Shown here piece by piece: positions 45,901 to 58,000 of a stretch of 64,000 bases of DNA. Under the pieces are notes generated by a model. The model ran no database searches. It worked only from the letters and a program-made list of their open reading frames with translations, and was not told where the DNA came from. Positions within the stretch are counted from its first letter, which is position 1. Each line of letters begins with the position of its first letter. Origin of the DNA: Nematostella vectensis (lineage: Eukaryota; Cnidaria; Anthozoa; Actiniaria; Edwardsiidae). The stretch lies in contig NC_064043.1 of NCBI RefSeq assembly GCF_932526225.1, positions 4,641,501 through 4,705,500 on the forward strand, given 5' to 3'. Made by a program: the position numbers and the translations under genes.

Positions 45901-46916
45901 TTTTAAATATTGGAACGGCACTACCCTGGGTACCAGAGGCGAAAACGATTTGAGCGAAGCGAAAGAGCCTCTGGTTCAACGGATAGCCAGTCTCACTATG
46001 GTGCTAATGTATTAATACAAGATTTGGACTACGCCGTTTATTGGTCAATAAAAGTTGCTATTGTAGTAGTATTCCATATTTGGAGGATCGTCTCCATTCC
46101 AATCAAACCGGTTTCTACTTGGGAAAACGTATACAAACAAAATCATTCCAGCTAAGCCGATGATCAGTGAACAAGCGGCGAATCTTTTAGTTGTTTACTG
46201 GGCCTGAAAATAAAGGCTCTCTACTGTGCCTCTAATGTTTCTGTGAACCTTGACTTTAATGCCAGTAATGCCCGGTGGACAAGTGAGCTTGCCTTCGCTA
46301 TCCTCTCTAGTTGCCGAACGCAGTTTATGCAAATAACAGACAGGATTTTATTGTACCCAAGCGAACACTCAGCTCGATAAACACTCTACAAACTTCTCCT
46401 TTTTAGCCTTTGTTTCAGAAAACAAATTTAACTGACCTAGAACACGCTTCGATGTATTGTTGCTGCACACTCGATTAATTTTTTTTTGATAATATATCCA
46501 CAAGTTATTGCCATATCGGTGGTGCGAAACTTGTACGGGCATGTAGGACTATCTGTAGCACAAATACAAACATTTTGACAAGTCATTTTTGCGCGACTGT
46601 GAAACCCGGTTTGTCAAGTAATCTGAGACGCTAGCACCATAGTGAGGCTGGCTATCCGTTCCAACAGGGCTCTTTCGCTTCGTCCAAATCGTTGGGGCCT
46701 CGGAGCCTCTGGTACCCAGGGTAGGGCGGCACATGCCCCCAGCGCCCCACCCCCTACTTCGGCCCTGCAACTCTAGTGTAGTACATACATACGGCAAATG
46801 TTAAACAGTCATCTTCCCCCTTACTGATTTGTGCTCCTTTTACCACAGGTACGCTTGGCTATGCAGGGTCTAGCATTTTTGTCAGAAAGATCTACTCGAC
46901 AGTGAAAATCGATTAA
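36975..46916 (+). CDS. TM9SF3: TM9SF3, nonaspanin-family membrane protein
   Basis: Fourteen exons: 36975-37058, 38611-38806, 38896-39018, 39658-39818, 40722-40799, 41011-41142, 41813-41979, 42315-42409, 43962-44092, 44332-44471, 44789-45004, 45338-45421, 45520-45596, 46849-46916. Phases agree and give 583 residues. A signal peptide (to SIADEHDH) precedes the lumenal domain with [20 protein letters not shown] and [40 protein letters not shown] begins the membrane half, with [15 protein letters not shown] and [19 protein letters not shown] in the first cytosolic loop and [19 protein letters not shown] later. The tail [11 protein letters not shown] keeps the KxD/E-type Golgi-retention signal. 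Family role: endosome/Golgi nine-pass protein, with roles reported for some members in membrane protein sorting, adhesion and phagocytosis. Two ATGs are adjacent at 36975 and 36978. Exons 4, 7 and probably 9 have partial upstream duplicates. Confidence 0.96.
39210..39541 (+). pseudogene. Duplicated intron end and start of TM9SF3 exon 4, interrupted by a repeat
   Basis: 39210-39278 plus 39459-39541 repeats 39541-39695: the intron end, the acceptor TTTCAG and the first 36 or so exon bases. The copy reads [13 protein letters not shown] and then runs into intron sequence, while the true exon at 39658 reads [14 protein letters not shown] and continues. Using the copy would lead to a stop. An element with the hammerhead-like core sits inside the duplicate. 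Confidence 0.8.
39285..39458. mobile_element. Insertion carrying a hammerhead-like core
   Basis: Begins AATACACCAAAAACTGG and ends near GGTTTTCCTGA. The uninterrupted duplicate (CTAGCAAGGAAACATATATG) defines the insertion site, with GAAAAC/GGAAAC as a probable short target duplication. The minus strand at 39309-39350 carries CTGAAGA-hairpin-GAAA, and inverted arms close the element as at 5487-5690. Confidence 0.65.
39826..40326. mobile_element. Inverted-repeat element with 6-bp target duplication at the TM9SF3 exon 4 donor
   Basis: CAGGGCTTCTGGAATTACGC opens and GCGTAATTCCAGAAGCCCTG closes this 501-bp element. TACATA is duplicated at 39820-39825 and 40327-40332. The left duplicate is part of the exon 4 donor (GAG|GTACATA), so the element starts eight bases after the exon. 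It has AATTACGCGG-type subrepeats and no coding capacity. Confidence 0.88.
41677..41828 (+). repeat. 76-bp tandem duplication spanning the TM9SF3 exon 7 acceptor
   Basis: GGGTTGTATTCTA(C/G)TGTATG through TTGTGTAG|GAACGTGACCTTGGTG occurs twice in tandem. The second acceptor (41812/41813) must be used; the first would give GGLYSSV and a stop. The two copies are nearly identical, so the duplication is recent. Confidence 0.9.
42508..42670. repeat. Short duplication split by a T run in TM9SF3 intron 8
   Basis: CTTAGCATAACTTCT(C/T)TTTCACACACAGTGGAAATG recurs at 42508 and 42599, with a run of about 23 T between. No exon border is involved here. Confidence 0.75.
42926..42987 (+). repeat. Decayed copy of the TM9SF3 exon 9 acceptor region
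   Basis: CTTATTACTGAAATTCAGGGAGGG...TTATGTCAG resembles the true exon 9 border (CTTATTACTGTATTTCAG|GGAGGATG...ATACGTCAG at 43962), about 1 kb upstream. The intervening 43000-43900 is unusual AT-rich sequence with no gene; it may be an insertion. Confidence 0.45.
45782..46766. mobile_element. MITE, CAGGGCCGTAGC family, copy 3, split by a nested element
   Basis: The outer sequences match the copies at 19.4 and 19.7 kb (CACAGCCACGCCCC, GGCACATGCCCCC, CTACTTCGGCCCTG). TAACT and CAACT flank it as a diverged 5-bp duplication. It lies in TM9SF3 intron 13 and is interrupted by the element at 45922-46723. Confidence 0.75.
45922..46723. mobile_element. Nested Mutator-like element
   Basis: TACCCTGGGTACCAGAGGC opens and its reverse complement closes an 802-bp element with long imperfect arms (GGATAGCCAG, TAGCACCATAGTGAG-type matches). 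Flanks GAACGGCAC (45913-45921) and GGGCGGCAC (46724-46732) are a 9-bp duplication with two changes. No transposase is seen. Its size and duplication length match the element at 4578-5377. Confidence 0.65.
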
Positions 46917-48000
46917 AGATGCAAGTTCAAATTATGATTGCTGTGCCGGCGGAACAATACTTACCATGTAGAGGCCTCCTAGGATCTTACAGTTACATCT
47001 GCGCAACAAAGAACATATTTATTGGACAGTGGTCTTGTACAAAGTCTGTGTACCCACGAGATAGGGTACCCAAGACGAGATGGAGCTCAATGCGGAGAAC
47101 AGTAGTGTATTGTCGAGAGGAAAAAGGCAGGAAGTCATGAGATGCACGCACGGGCAGCGTCGCTTTATCATGCATAATGGGGGAAATTTTTATTCATTTT
47201 GTTGTCCCTTTGTTTTGTTGAAATGTAGGTAATAGTTTTGGGGCTTGAAACTACGTAGATATGTACATTTTGGTTTTCACATCAAGTTCAGAGACTCTCG
47301 AGTGTTGGTGCAAGCATTACATGCAGGGTTTTGTTATCTTTCATAGCCTGCATATAACGAGACAATGAGCACGGTCAATATGGGGCGCTGCGTTCTATTT
47401 TGGCAGTGTTTTCTTCATAGAGTAACACATCTAAAATATGATGTTCCATCTGCCTGGTTGAACTTTTGGTTTAATGATTTTCTTTCAATAGACATTTCAA
47501 TTTTATTACCCCACCAAATGGCCTTTTTAGAATGTTAACAGAATATATACTGTACCGCACAATAGTGTTTACAAAGCACCCGTTATAGACAGGCTGTGAG
47601 ATACTGTCTTTACCAGAACAGCGTTAGTAAATGAAACCATGCGAGTAAGGAATGTATTCCAGACTATAAAAATAACGTGCCCATCCCACTCAAAGATAAC
47701 TAATATAACAACGGACTGACGTCTATAAAAGTACTCCTGGATTTATTACCCCTGGATTTATTACTTCAAAGAAAGTTAAGACTTGTCCATCATTGTGACT
47801 ATTTTTATTGTAATAGTGAAAATTGTACAGCTTGAGAAGTGCAAGCACTCGTAAGGATTCTAAAGCAATGAACTGATATTGTAAAAAATAATTAATAAAA
47901 AAGAATGCCATAGTTATTAAGTGCATGTACCACTAAAAGACTAAAAATGCATTTGATGTTTAAAGTTTATTCGACTGCGGGAGTGCTAATAACCACTACA
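46917..48000. other. Convergent spacer, TM9SF3 and the large membrane protein gene
   Basis: Holds the 3' UTRs of two converging genes. TTTATT strings around 47755 and 47955 could be polyadenylation signals for the minus-strand gene. I see no gene. Confidence 0.6.
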
Positions 48001-51000
48001 CTAAGCCCTGGTCGTTATACGTGGGAGGGTTTTGATTTTTCTGTAATGGTTTGACCATTTGGCGCACGGCTCGTCTTGGACTTCATTGTCTTTAGTGATA
48101 GCAGAGTGTTTTCTTTTTCTCCTTATGGGAGAAGTAAGGTCTATAGGCGATCGTATCGAATTCTGCTCTAGAAGAGCAGAAACAGTGGCATTTAAGGATG
48201 CTACCGCATCAAGTCTGGGGAAAGATTTTTCAGATGTTTTTGCAATGTTCGGCATTTGTCGAGGCTGCGCAGTACTTAACTGCGGTGGTTCTATATCTAG
48301 CCTTGTTAAAGGCTTGGGGGAGTTTTGAGTAGCGGGCACTACACTCTGCCCTTTTGCCCAATTTGCAGGCAACAAAACTACCTCGTTAACTACCCCATAA
48401 GGCTTCATCTGGCCTTGTGTGATGACATCTTTATCGCGTTCTGCTGCAAGCACCCGATCTTTAACAACCTTCTCAGCTACTTGAATTGGTACGTTCTTCA
48501 TCACTTTCGTCTTGTACTTTTTGCCTTGTGTATGCTCATCACGAACTGCCGTCACTTTGACAATGGTCACCCCAGATGCGTTATAACGTTCGCCCAGATC
48601 TAAAGACTTGACAGCAACAGGCGACTCTCTTGCTGTTCCACCATTCACAAAGTCCTTATCTTCCTCCACCAGCTGCCGTAGCTTGTCCATCGCTGTTTTG
48701 CACACATCTTCCTTCTCTCTACCCCTTGCAAGCATAATGCAATGTATGTAATCAGGATCTTCAGGCTCCTCCATATTGGTGTCTGTATTCTTCGGTGTGG
48801 GCACTGTCATTGACTCCGTTACTGCATCCAGTGTTGAACTCTGGCAAACAGGTGCCGGAGTGATGTCGATTTCTAGAGACGTCCGTGTTTTCTCATTGGT
48901 ACTGCGCAGAGTAGATGATATGTTATTTATTGTGAAAAACTTCATATCCTGTTGAGAAACGCCAGTGTTCTGCTCTATGTCGGTGCCTTGCTTTTTGCTT
49001 GAAACATCGCCTTCGCCCTCAACATAACCTTGACAGAATTGATCTTTTACTTCACATTGACTGATCTGGCCTTGAACATGCCCTGGATTGAAGTGACTTT
49101 GAACTTGAGATTCTTGACCATCACGTTGACCAGATTTACTTTGAACCTGACCTGCACTGAATTGGCTATGGACTTGGTCTTGATTGAACTGACCTTGGTC
49201 TTCGGCAACAGTTCCATTTTGTGCCAAGAGGTGCTCATCAATAATAATACCCTGTTTTGGTGTTGCTGTATCCCCTTTTACAGTGTCTGTACCATGTAAT
49301 GAACAGATGGGTCGAGATATCGGTTTACATTGAGGTTCAACGCTATTACTATTGTCATTATGACTAGACGTTTGGCCTTTATGTTCCGTGAAGTCATATG
49401 GGGCTCTGACAATACTACGAGCAATAGAATCACAAGTTGGAGGAAAACGTTTTTCTCTGGCTCTGCGATAAAGCTTGCATCGAGCTAACCAAGTTCCAAA
49501 GGGCTCTTTGGCATCTTTGAGAAGAGATAAATCTTCGTTCCCATTGTTACAAGAGCATTTCACCTTGGTGCATTTCACGGCAGTTGTCATCTCACAATTA
49601 CGATATTCAAGAACATTTCCTGATCTACCGTCACCCGTGATGCCACCGGGGAGTCTACTCTCATGTCGAGGATCTGGACTCCGGTAAACTGCCTCATCAC
49701 ACCGGGGTTTGTACTTAAATGGTATTCCGTTATATATTTGACGGAATCTTGCATAGGTTTCAGCTTGCCGATTTCCTTTGACTTCAGCGTAGGATTCTGT
49801 TTTTGACAGAGTAATTACATTCGTTTTTTGGGTAGGACAAACGGCACATGGCTTCGAATGATGTTCTATACCAAGTCTCGGGGTAGGTTTTACAGTATTT
49901 GACTTTGAAGATGTTGCTGCATTGTTCAGTCTTGAGGGAGGCTTAACGGCACTTGACTTCAGAGATGTTGCTGCGATGTTCGGCTTTGGTGAAGGTTTGA
50001 CAGTACTCAACCTTGAAGAAGTTGCTGCAATTTTCGGGGCACTTGACTTCAAAGATGTTGCAGTAATGTTCTGCCTTGGCGAATGCTTTGCAGTTTTCGA
50101 CTTCAAAGATGTTGTAATGCCGCCAGCGCTGACAACAGTATAAGCGTCCTGGAGACCTTTGATGTTGGCGTGTTTATTCCCCATATCAGCATTTGATTTG
50201 TTTTGATCGCTAGCAACCTGTTCACTTTGCTTATTAAAGCAGTCGTTAAGAAGACGCTTGAACGCTTCATAAGCCTCGGGGGTCACTAGTCCCGTTTCTT
50301 TCTCTGTCTCCTCATCGCCAGTCGACCTCGCGTGGCTTCTTCTCCTTGAGCGGGCTACAAGAGTGTTCTTGGAGTTAGATTGGGTATAGCTATGATTAGA
50401 GCTGTTGATTAGGCTATGTTCGCCATGTCTCTCTGAAGAAGATACGGCGGCTGATGTTTTGTGCTGGCTGTCACGACGTGAGAACTTGCCTGGCTCATAT
50501 ACACCCCTTGCAATATGCTGTTCCCCCTCACTAGCCGATGTCTCAGCCTCCTGTAAGATGTTGGCATCACTCCTGGCCACACCCTGATCTCTGCGGTGAT
50601 CTAAATGGCTTTCAGGTGCGACCGTTGTGTGGTGGTCGGAGACAGGCGCAGTTCCCATAGGGTGCTTGGTCTTGCGATAATCCTTTACACAGTCCTCACT
50701 ATCGCTTGTAAATCGTGAAGGCAGAGATTCCACTCGATTCTGATCTTTACGGTCGGTATCAGCTAAGTCGCTTATCAGCTGTCCTGTTATATGTTTGGCT
50801 TCAGCAGAATTCTCATGAATACCTTTGACATCAGAAGAGCATTTAAAATACCCATTTTCCTTGACATTAGCACTGGATGTGACGTCAGGATCGCAAGCAA
50901 GAAGTTCACTCTGTTCAAAGCAGTCATTTAGAAGACGCTTAAAAGCTTCGTACGCCTTGGGGGTAACTAGTCCCGGTTCTTCCTTTGTCTCTTCCTCGCC

Positions 51001-54000
51001 AGTTGATTTCATGTTGCGTCTTCTCCTTGAACGAGCTTTTAGAGTGTAATTTGAACTTGCATAGCTGTGGCGCGAATTGTTTGTCAGAGTGTGCTCACTT
51101 CCTTTCTCTGAAAAAGATGCGACGATTGGTTTTCGGCGTTGGGTTCCACGACTAGATAACATGTGTGGCTGGTCGGAGACAGCCGCTGTTTTCATGGAAG
51201 GCTTGTTCTTATGATCGTTCCCATCTCCCTCGATGTCAATTGTAGGTTGGTATGCTGCACGATTCCGAACTGTATTCTGCTCGGTATTGACCACGTCTGC
51301 GCATTTGTGCTTCTGCACTGATCGCGGGCCTCTGTCAACATTACTGAGCATACCAGCCAAAGTGTTAGACTGATAATGGTGTTGTGAGTCTGGATTTCTG
51401 ATGATGTTCAATGTGGTCTGTGTTACACGGGATACACTTTCTTGGAAGGGAACAAAGACTTGCGCGACCACGCTGAGACCCCTGAGCTGTGTCAAACGGG
51501 CGATGATGCGTAGCGCATTGACTGGAGTTATAAGAAAACCTTGTCTTGAGGATGTACCTTGGATACTTGCCTTCTTGACGTCGCTTTTACCTTTCTTTAA
51601 GAAGGCTTCACTTGTCGTTGGCACCTGGCAAAACGGTGTTCTTTGCCCCGAAGCACAGCTAATTCGACACCTCGCAGAGCCTCCAGACTTGTTATATCTA
51701 GCCGTTCTTAAGGTTGTCTGGATTAATTGGGCCAAATGCGCAAGCTCTGTTGCTGTAGGGGTGACGCTCGATCTACGGACGACGATTTGAGAACTGTTGC
51801 TTCCTTCAGCTAAGCTCTTTACGTCCAGACCACGGCGTCCAAAAACATCGTCTTCGCCCATTCTCAGAACTACAATAAGTTTGATCTGAAAATGAAAAAA
51901 GGTCATAACTATTGTACATTAGTTGCTCAAAGTCATTTGCTCAAAATAAAATAACTCTGTTGCAATTCGTCTGTACACAAATAGAAATTCTAGCCACCTT
52001 GACAGTAAAGAGAAACATTGAAGAAATATAGTCTGACTGCCATGCGCCTCACCATCGAGTGGTAAGTAAAGTAAAAAACAGGTACCTCAGGAAACACCAG
52101 TTTTTGTCAATAAAGCTAAGCTTTTCGCATCCTATTTGGCCATTTAAAAGAAGAAAATCTTTGTAGCGTAGCGAGTGTTGCACTCTAATTGCTCCGTTAA
52201 TAAAAAGAAGTGATTATCTTTATACTTGTTGTTACCTTTTTGGCTTGTACAGGTGCAGTAGTGTTTGGTAGCCATGTCACGAGGGCTGTACAAGTTGATG
52301 ACACCACACTTCCTCCACGTGTCTGAGTAATATTACTCGTGGGCATAATACTTGTTTGTGCTGTAGTTGGCACCAGAGAGTTGACACATAAACATTGGTC
52401 CGGGTCTTTTACACGCAGCGGTCGCTCAATAACGAATCTGGTGTAGGTGTGAGTCTTTTTAGAACGGGGACGCGGCGGCAAGACACGTCGGGCGATGAAT
52501 ATCATGTCTCTTGTAACACGCGATCCAGTCCTTCTTATTCCGTGAAGAATGCTGAACAGTAGTTGTACTCCATAGACGGTAGCGCAGACGGTGACATGCG
52601 AGCTAACGTGAACACCCCAAATAATGACCCTAAACAGCCGTAAGGGTACGGTGATTGTAACCATGTTAATAGTGCCATACACCAGCTCAGAAACGCCGAT
52701 GGCTGCTTTCATCAGTAAGTACACCACGGAAAACCCTGCGCAGCATACACGGACAAGTATGACGATTATGAGACGTGGAATTCTGTACGGCAGTTTTAGC
52801 CCGAAGATGAACGTACGGACTGCCACGCGCAAAATAGCACACACGCTCCAAGCGAAGACACTGCACAGCCTTAAGGGAAAAGTGACGGTAACTGCAGCGA
52901 CTGTGGTATACACAAGCTCGGATAAACAAATAACTGCTTTGAGCAGTGTCAAGAAGATGGAGATCGCCACGGAGCATGAGCGGAGTGGTGCGGTGATGGT
53001 AATCAACACATACAAGGCGCATGCACTCTTGATGGTTAAGAAAGAAACGCTGACCGCCGTGCGAAGAGCTGCAAACACAGACGATACCAGAGCCATGAAG
53101 ATGACGATGGTCCATGGAGCACTGCGCGAGCTTCCCTCCGCATCTGTTTGCAAATTAAAATGTGCAATTTATAGCTTTGTTTGCGCTATTAAAGTTCATT
53201 CATTATTGCGAGTTTTAGTAATATGCGAACTCCCGCTCATGTGTTCCAAGCGACCAAATATATAACTACGGCTCCTGTCAGATAAAAGCCTTAAGCTGTT
53301 TTTATTGGCCTTGCACTTAAATGGTTTCAAAGCAAAGCGTCGACAAACCAAATTTGGAAATCTAGGCGAGAGTTCTCAGAATATTAAAAATTGCAGTGAG
53401 GAATGATGGTTCAGTTACATTTGAAATATTTACGTTTTGAGATTTTCAAAGCCTAAGAAGAAAAAATGAAACAGAATTCTTAGTTCGTCATCATTTCTAG
53501 CGTGCTCACTTTTTGCTGAGCCCGCGATTTCACCAGGAATATGCATAGAAATACACGAGAGCCTGGGGCTATTTTAAAATTTCAAAATGGCGGAGAAAGC
53601 TGGAAGGCAGCATTATCTTTACTGCAAGTATGTGCGGCTTTTATCTAGCAGAGTCAAACAAAATGGTAAGATAAACTCCTCTTGCTGTTTTCAATTCAAC
53701 GCTTAATACTCTGTTCCAGGGACATTGCAGGAGAAATCCTTAAGGAATTTGGACGATTTTGAAAACACAAGAAGACAAGCGAAAAGCGACTAGAATAATA
53801 ATATAAGTTACGTACTTGTATGTTGTGTCTTCAATGTAGTCTGGATAAAATTCTAAGCAATTTCAGTATTGAAGTCTATTAAGAGAAGCTCAGCAGGATA
53901 GCTCGCAAACTACTCGCCCAAATACCTGCGTAGAATTTTACCAGCCCTTGACTGTCTTACAGTATGATGCACGCTAGCATTGAGATTTTTGAGATTTTAT

Positions 54001-54725
54001 TTCATGAGAGACTGAACCGCTCATTTGAACTCCATATACTGTAACTTATGTTAACTACAAACTAAGACCAGAAGACTCACAGCGAGATGGGGGTACCTGT
54101 AACCGAATTTGTAAAAATGCAGGAATTCATTCCGCATAGTCAAAAATAAATAAAAATTAAGTAAAAATTTTAAGAAATCCATAATAGCTGATATGGCAAT
54201 TGTATTTTTAAAGTATAAGCTATCAGCTATAATGTTTTGAGTTAGATTAGTTAGACACCGCGACTAATTTATTTATCTTCCTACATCTTGATACAGCCAA
54301 CATGCATTGTTTCGTTTTTAATAATGGGCGATTCTACATGTACAAGCCCTCTTAAAAATGTAATAATGTCTTAACTTACCAATCTCATTCAGAGGATGAG
54401 TAGATGTTGTAGAATGCCACTTGTTATCAACCTAAAATAGCGACATTGTTAGTCAAACAAAGCAAAAAAAAAATAAAAAATTCAAAGCTTTCTGTAGAAG
54501 TGAAAAAAGGTTGTTTTATATGATTTATAGTTAACATTCTTGTGCCCAAATCTAGCTTTATTGTGTTGTTTTTATTTTATTTTAGTGTGAAATAAGTTTG
54601 ACAGTCGCATCTGATTGCCTTACCAGGGTGACAGAAGATCCCTCGATTTCTCGAGTCTCCTCGCCCTCAGAGCTTAGCTTGAAGACCTCTAGATTCAAAT
54701 CTTGTGGTGTTTTTAACGAATCCAT
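48001..54725 (-). CDS. Unrecognised 1,648-residue protein: multi-pass N-terminus, huge disordered tail
   Basis: Four exons with matching phases: 54725-54624 (MDSLKTPQDL...), 54431-54380, 53143-52236, 51885-48001. Splice sites are consensus (CTG|GTAAGG; TTTTAG|GTT; ATTG|GTAAGT; AAG|GTAACA; TTTCAG|ATC). Residues about 60-265 hold roughly eight hydrophobic segments with internal repetition: SELVYTTVAAVTVTFPLRLC and SELVYGTINMVTITVPLRLF. The last 1,290 residues are Ser/Thr/Lys/Gln-rich and probably disordered. They include a duplicated block (50905-51045 and 50215-50355) with RSRRRR, STGEEE, GLVTPxAYEAFKRLLNDCF, and degenerate Lys/Ser and Gln-rich repeats. I do not recognise the family. The AYEAFKRLLNDCF helix is the only conserved-looking element. 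The large exon could instead be a separate gene starting at the MGEDD methionine near 51861, but the in-frame splice argues for one protein. Confidence 0.65.
53587..53793 (+). CDS. Possible 50-residue microprotein gene nested antisense
   Basis: ATG at 53587 is in strong context (TCAAAATGGCGG). Exon 53587-53665 ends AATG|GTAAGA, and a 54-base intron ends CTGTTCCAG before 53720-53793, joining in phase. The product is MAEKAGRQHYLYCKYVRLLS...then LRNLDDFENTRRQAKSD and a stop. It is basic and helical-looking, with no signal peptide or membrane segment. It lies in intron 2 of the large membrane protein gene on the other strand. The intron is very short. No family recognised; chance is not excluded. 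Confidence 0.4.
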
Positions 54726-55015
54726 CCGGATTCGTTGGTTTTCACTTTTTAGTCATTTTGAAATTTGGAAAAATAATCGCCGAATTTTTCAGCGAGTGTC
54801 GCTTCCATTTCCGTGAAGTGGAACATCCTATTAGTTGCCCTTAGCAACGAGATTTTGATACACAAAACAATGAAGACGTCGCAAACAATTAACCAATCAG
54901 AAGCCATTCTTGGCAGGGTGCGCGGGAGCGAGGAGAGAGCGCGCTTCTCCCCTCTTACTCGTGGTTTCCCTGTGGTTTCAATAGACGGAGGTTACCAAGC
55001 ACCCTAAACTCCAAC
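54726..55015. promoter_or_regulatory. Short bidirectional promoter with a CCAAT box
   Basis: The 290 bases between the start codons of the large membrane protein gene (-) and PAK1IP1 (+) must hold both promoters. CCAATCAG at 54893-54900 is a good NF-Y site, GACGTC at 54876-54881 is a CRE half-palindrome, and 54915-54950 is GC-rich. No TATA box was recognised. Confidence 0.6.
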
Positions 55016-58000
55016 ATGGAGGTCGTTATTGGGACGTACGATCCATTTCTCATCGGATTTGATCTTATAACAGACTCCAACGAAGACACGGTACAAAACG
55101 GCTCAAAACATATGAAAAGAAAAGCGCCTTGGGCGTAAAAATGCAAGTAACATGCGAATGTAATACTGTTTTTCCTTGCATTTTAGGGCTATCGCTTCGA
55201 ACCGAAGTTTGTTGATCGGGGCCATGCGGGTTGTGTGAAGAGTGTAGCTGTGGATTCTAGCGGAACATTACTGGCTTCGGGTAGTACTGACGAGACTATA
55301 CGGTGAGTTTTATTCGTTCTGTAATTTCCTGTGCGTGTGCTTCACTTGACATTTACTTGATGGTGCGCTATGGACTATTATTATATTATCTGCACAGTCG
55401 TGTTTACACGATGCTGTCATGGAAGGGACAGACGTACTGTATATTTGTTGGAAGGTTAGGGTAATTTTTTACGTTAAAGGCTTTGTCCGTTAACGTCTGC
55501 TGTTTGCTCTGTAGAGCTGCCTGACAGGAATTTCTTTTTTGTTTAAAATAATTTTTTTTAGTATTTTTCCAATTTCATCCCCCCCCCCCAATATCTAATG
55601 GTCCACCCGATAAACATGCACTTAGCTGACAGTGTTTTACAACAATGTGTAAAACATGTATGGTCGTCAATAATGCACTGCAAGCTGTAATCTATTATGT
55701 TGCCGTCACACTTATTGAAAAGATCATTTTTTGTGGTTCTGGGTCTTTTTTGTGCATCTCAAATTTCAAAACTAGAATACATGTACCCCAAAAAGATGAC
55801 TAATTTCGATCATTTCTGACTTTTGTGACTTAACTTTTTCTTTACATTTTTCAGGTTGTTTAGTCTGAAGGATCATAAAGAACTTGGCTCTCTTCACCAA
55901 CATGAGGGTAAAATAAATGTCTTTTTTAAATGAGAAAAAGAATTCAGTGGAATCACAAATGGCCAAGTGTGGCAGTGCATGGGGCCTCATACTCTAAAAC
56001 CTAGGAAAAACTTAGAGAAAAATCCTTGTCCACTGCCTATGAGTCTACAGTATATCTATATATTGCTTCTCCTTCATACGGTACCTTGGTAGAGCTATTG
56101 CTCTCTATGGCAATTCAGCGTTATTTAAACATTCATGTGTTCATATTATAGGGTCTGTGACTTGCCTGACATTCTGTGGTAATTCTCACATGATAAGTGC
56201 AAGTGAGGATAAAACTATTTGTGTGTGGCAGTGTAAAACATGGGAATGCCTTAAGATTCTCAAAGGACACAAGTAAGTTTACATTCTCAGACCTGTATTG
56301 CTTATGACTGTGATTTACGGAGATAATCTTGTTAAAATGCCATATAATATTTTTTTCGCCCTTTCTAATATGTGCTTTTACCATATTATATGTACTTAGC
56401 GAGGTACTTTATTTCAATTTTCTATTTTTGACATCTTTTCTGCACATTGTCTATTTATTCGTTTTTCATTATTGTTTGATCAAAAGTCTTTCTTGATTTA
56501 AATACAAAAGGCAGTGTTTCTTGTGTCTCCATTGTGTTATTTTATTCTGATCTTGTTGTTGTATTTAGGGGTGCTGTCAATTCTGCATCAGTTCATCCAT
56601 CAGGCAGATTAGCAATGTCTGTGTCTAAAGACAAGCACCTTAGGTGAGATATAAGATATACAAGGTTGAAAAACCTAAAGAAATCAGGTAGCTTTTTTAT
56701 GGACCTTCAACCATATAATTATATTGTAATTTTTTGTGTTTGTGTATGTATGATTGTCATAGCAGAAAAAGAGTAAAGATAGACTGACATTATTTTGTTT
56801 AACTGGATGACAAAGTGAGCACTTATCTAGAATGAATTTAGCAAAAGTAATTAAAGGTGTAGATTTCGTTATATTTATATACCATATTTCTTGGTGTATA
56901 ATGCACACTTTTTTACTCCCAAAATGACCTCGAAAAACGTGGTGCGCATTATATGCGGAACCCATTGTACTCAGTATGATAAAAAGCGGAAATCAATAAG
57001 AAAAAGCTGGGGTCCTATTGTAGGTGAAAAACAATCACAAAATCGCTAAAAAATAACATAGTAAAAGGCATTACAAACAAAGAAAATCTTTAATTTCCTC
57101 GTCATGTGTTTTGTAAGAAAATAAATACAAAAACTCGCCAGACAAACAACAATTATTTATGCTTCCTTCACGACTTTCTTGTCATCCGCCATGTTGGAGT
57201 TTACTCAACCCAGTCTCTCTGCACCCCGTCCAAAATGGCGGTAATTGCCGTGAACAAACACAAGCTCACATTTTGATGTTGCATCTAAAAATATATAAGT
57301 TCAGCGATGAGAATAACAGCTTTACAGTTGTGCTAAGATGCGCTGCTTATCAGCTTCAATTTCAGATGTAAAAAGCATTTACCATACTTGAGACTTCTGT
57401 TTTTTTTGTTTTGTTTCTCATTTCCTTGTATTTTCTATTGGGGTGCATCAACAGGTTTTTTGAAAAAGGCCTTGAAAATTGGGGTGGGGATTATGTGGGT
57501 GCACATTATACACCTGTAAATACGATATATGTTATGTAAATGGTTCACAAATATTGTAATCTAAGTGGCCCTTTTCTTGAGTTTGGGAGAGTTTATCTCG
57601 CCTGAATTTTGAAATGTGCCAAGGCCCATATGTCACCTGGGTCCTGAGATGTAGCTCATACATTACACAGCCTTTATACTGTTTCTAGGGTTTTACTGGA
57701 ATAAGTACACCTTTAACCACCTTCCTCTTTTTAGAACATGGAACTTGGTTACTGGAAGATCAGCTTATGTCACCAACATAAAGGAAGGTACTCTGACTTT
57801 GTGAGCTGTTGAACTTGTATATGTCTTCTTTAAGCCGTTTTTTATGCTTCCATGTACAGGATTTGATTGTCTTTTATTGATTTCAGTTGCAACATTGATA
57901 AGATGGTCCCCATGTGGTGATAGTTACTCATTTGTTACTGGCAACAAAGTAGTCATCTACAAAGTAGCGGTGAGTTGTTGATTTCAAGCAGCAGTACTGG

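Noticed and set aside
52624..53265. 213-codon plus-strand open frame
   Set aside because: Antisense shadow of the hydrophobic exon of the large membrane protein, which has consistent splice phases.
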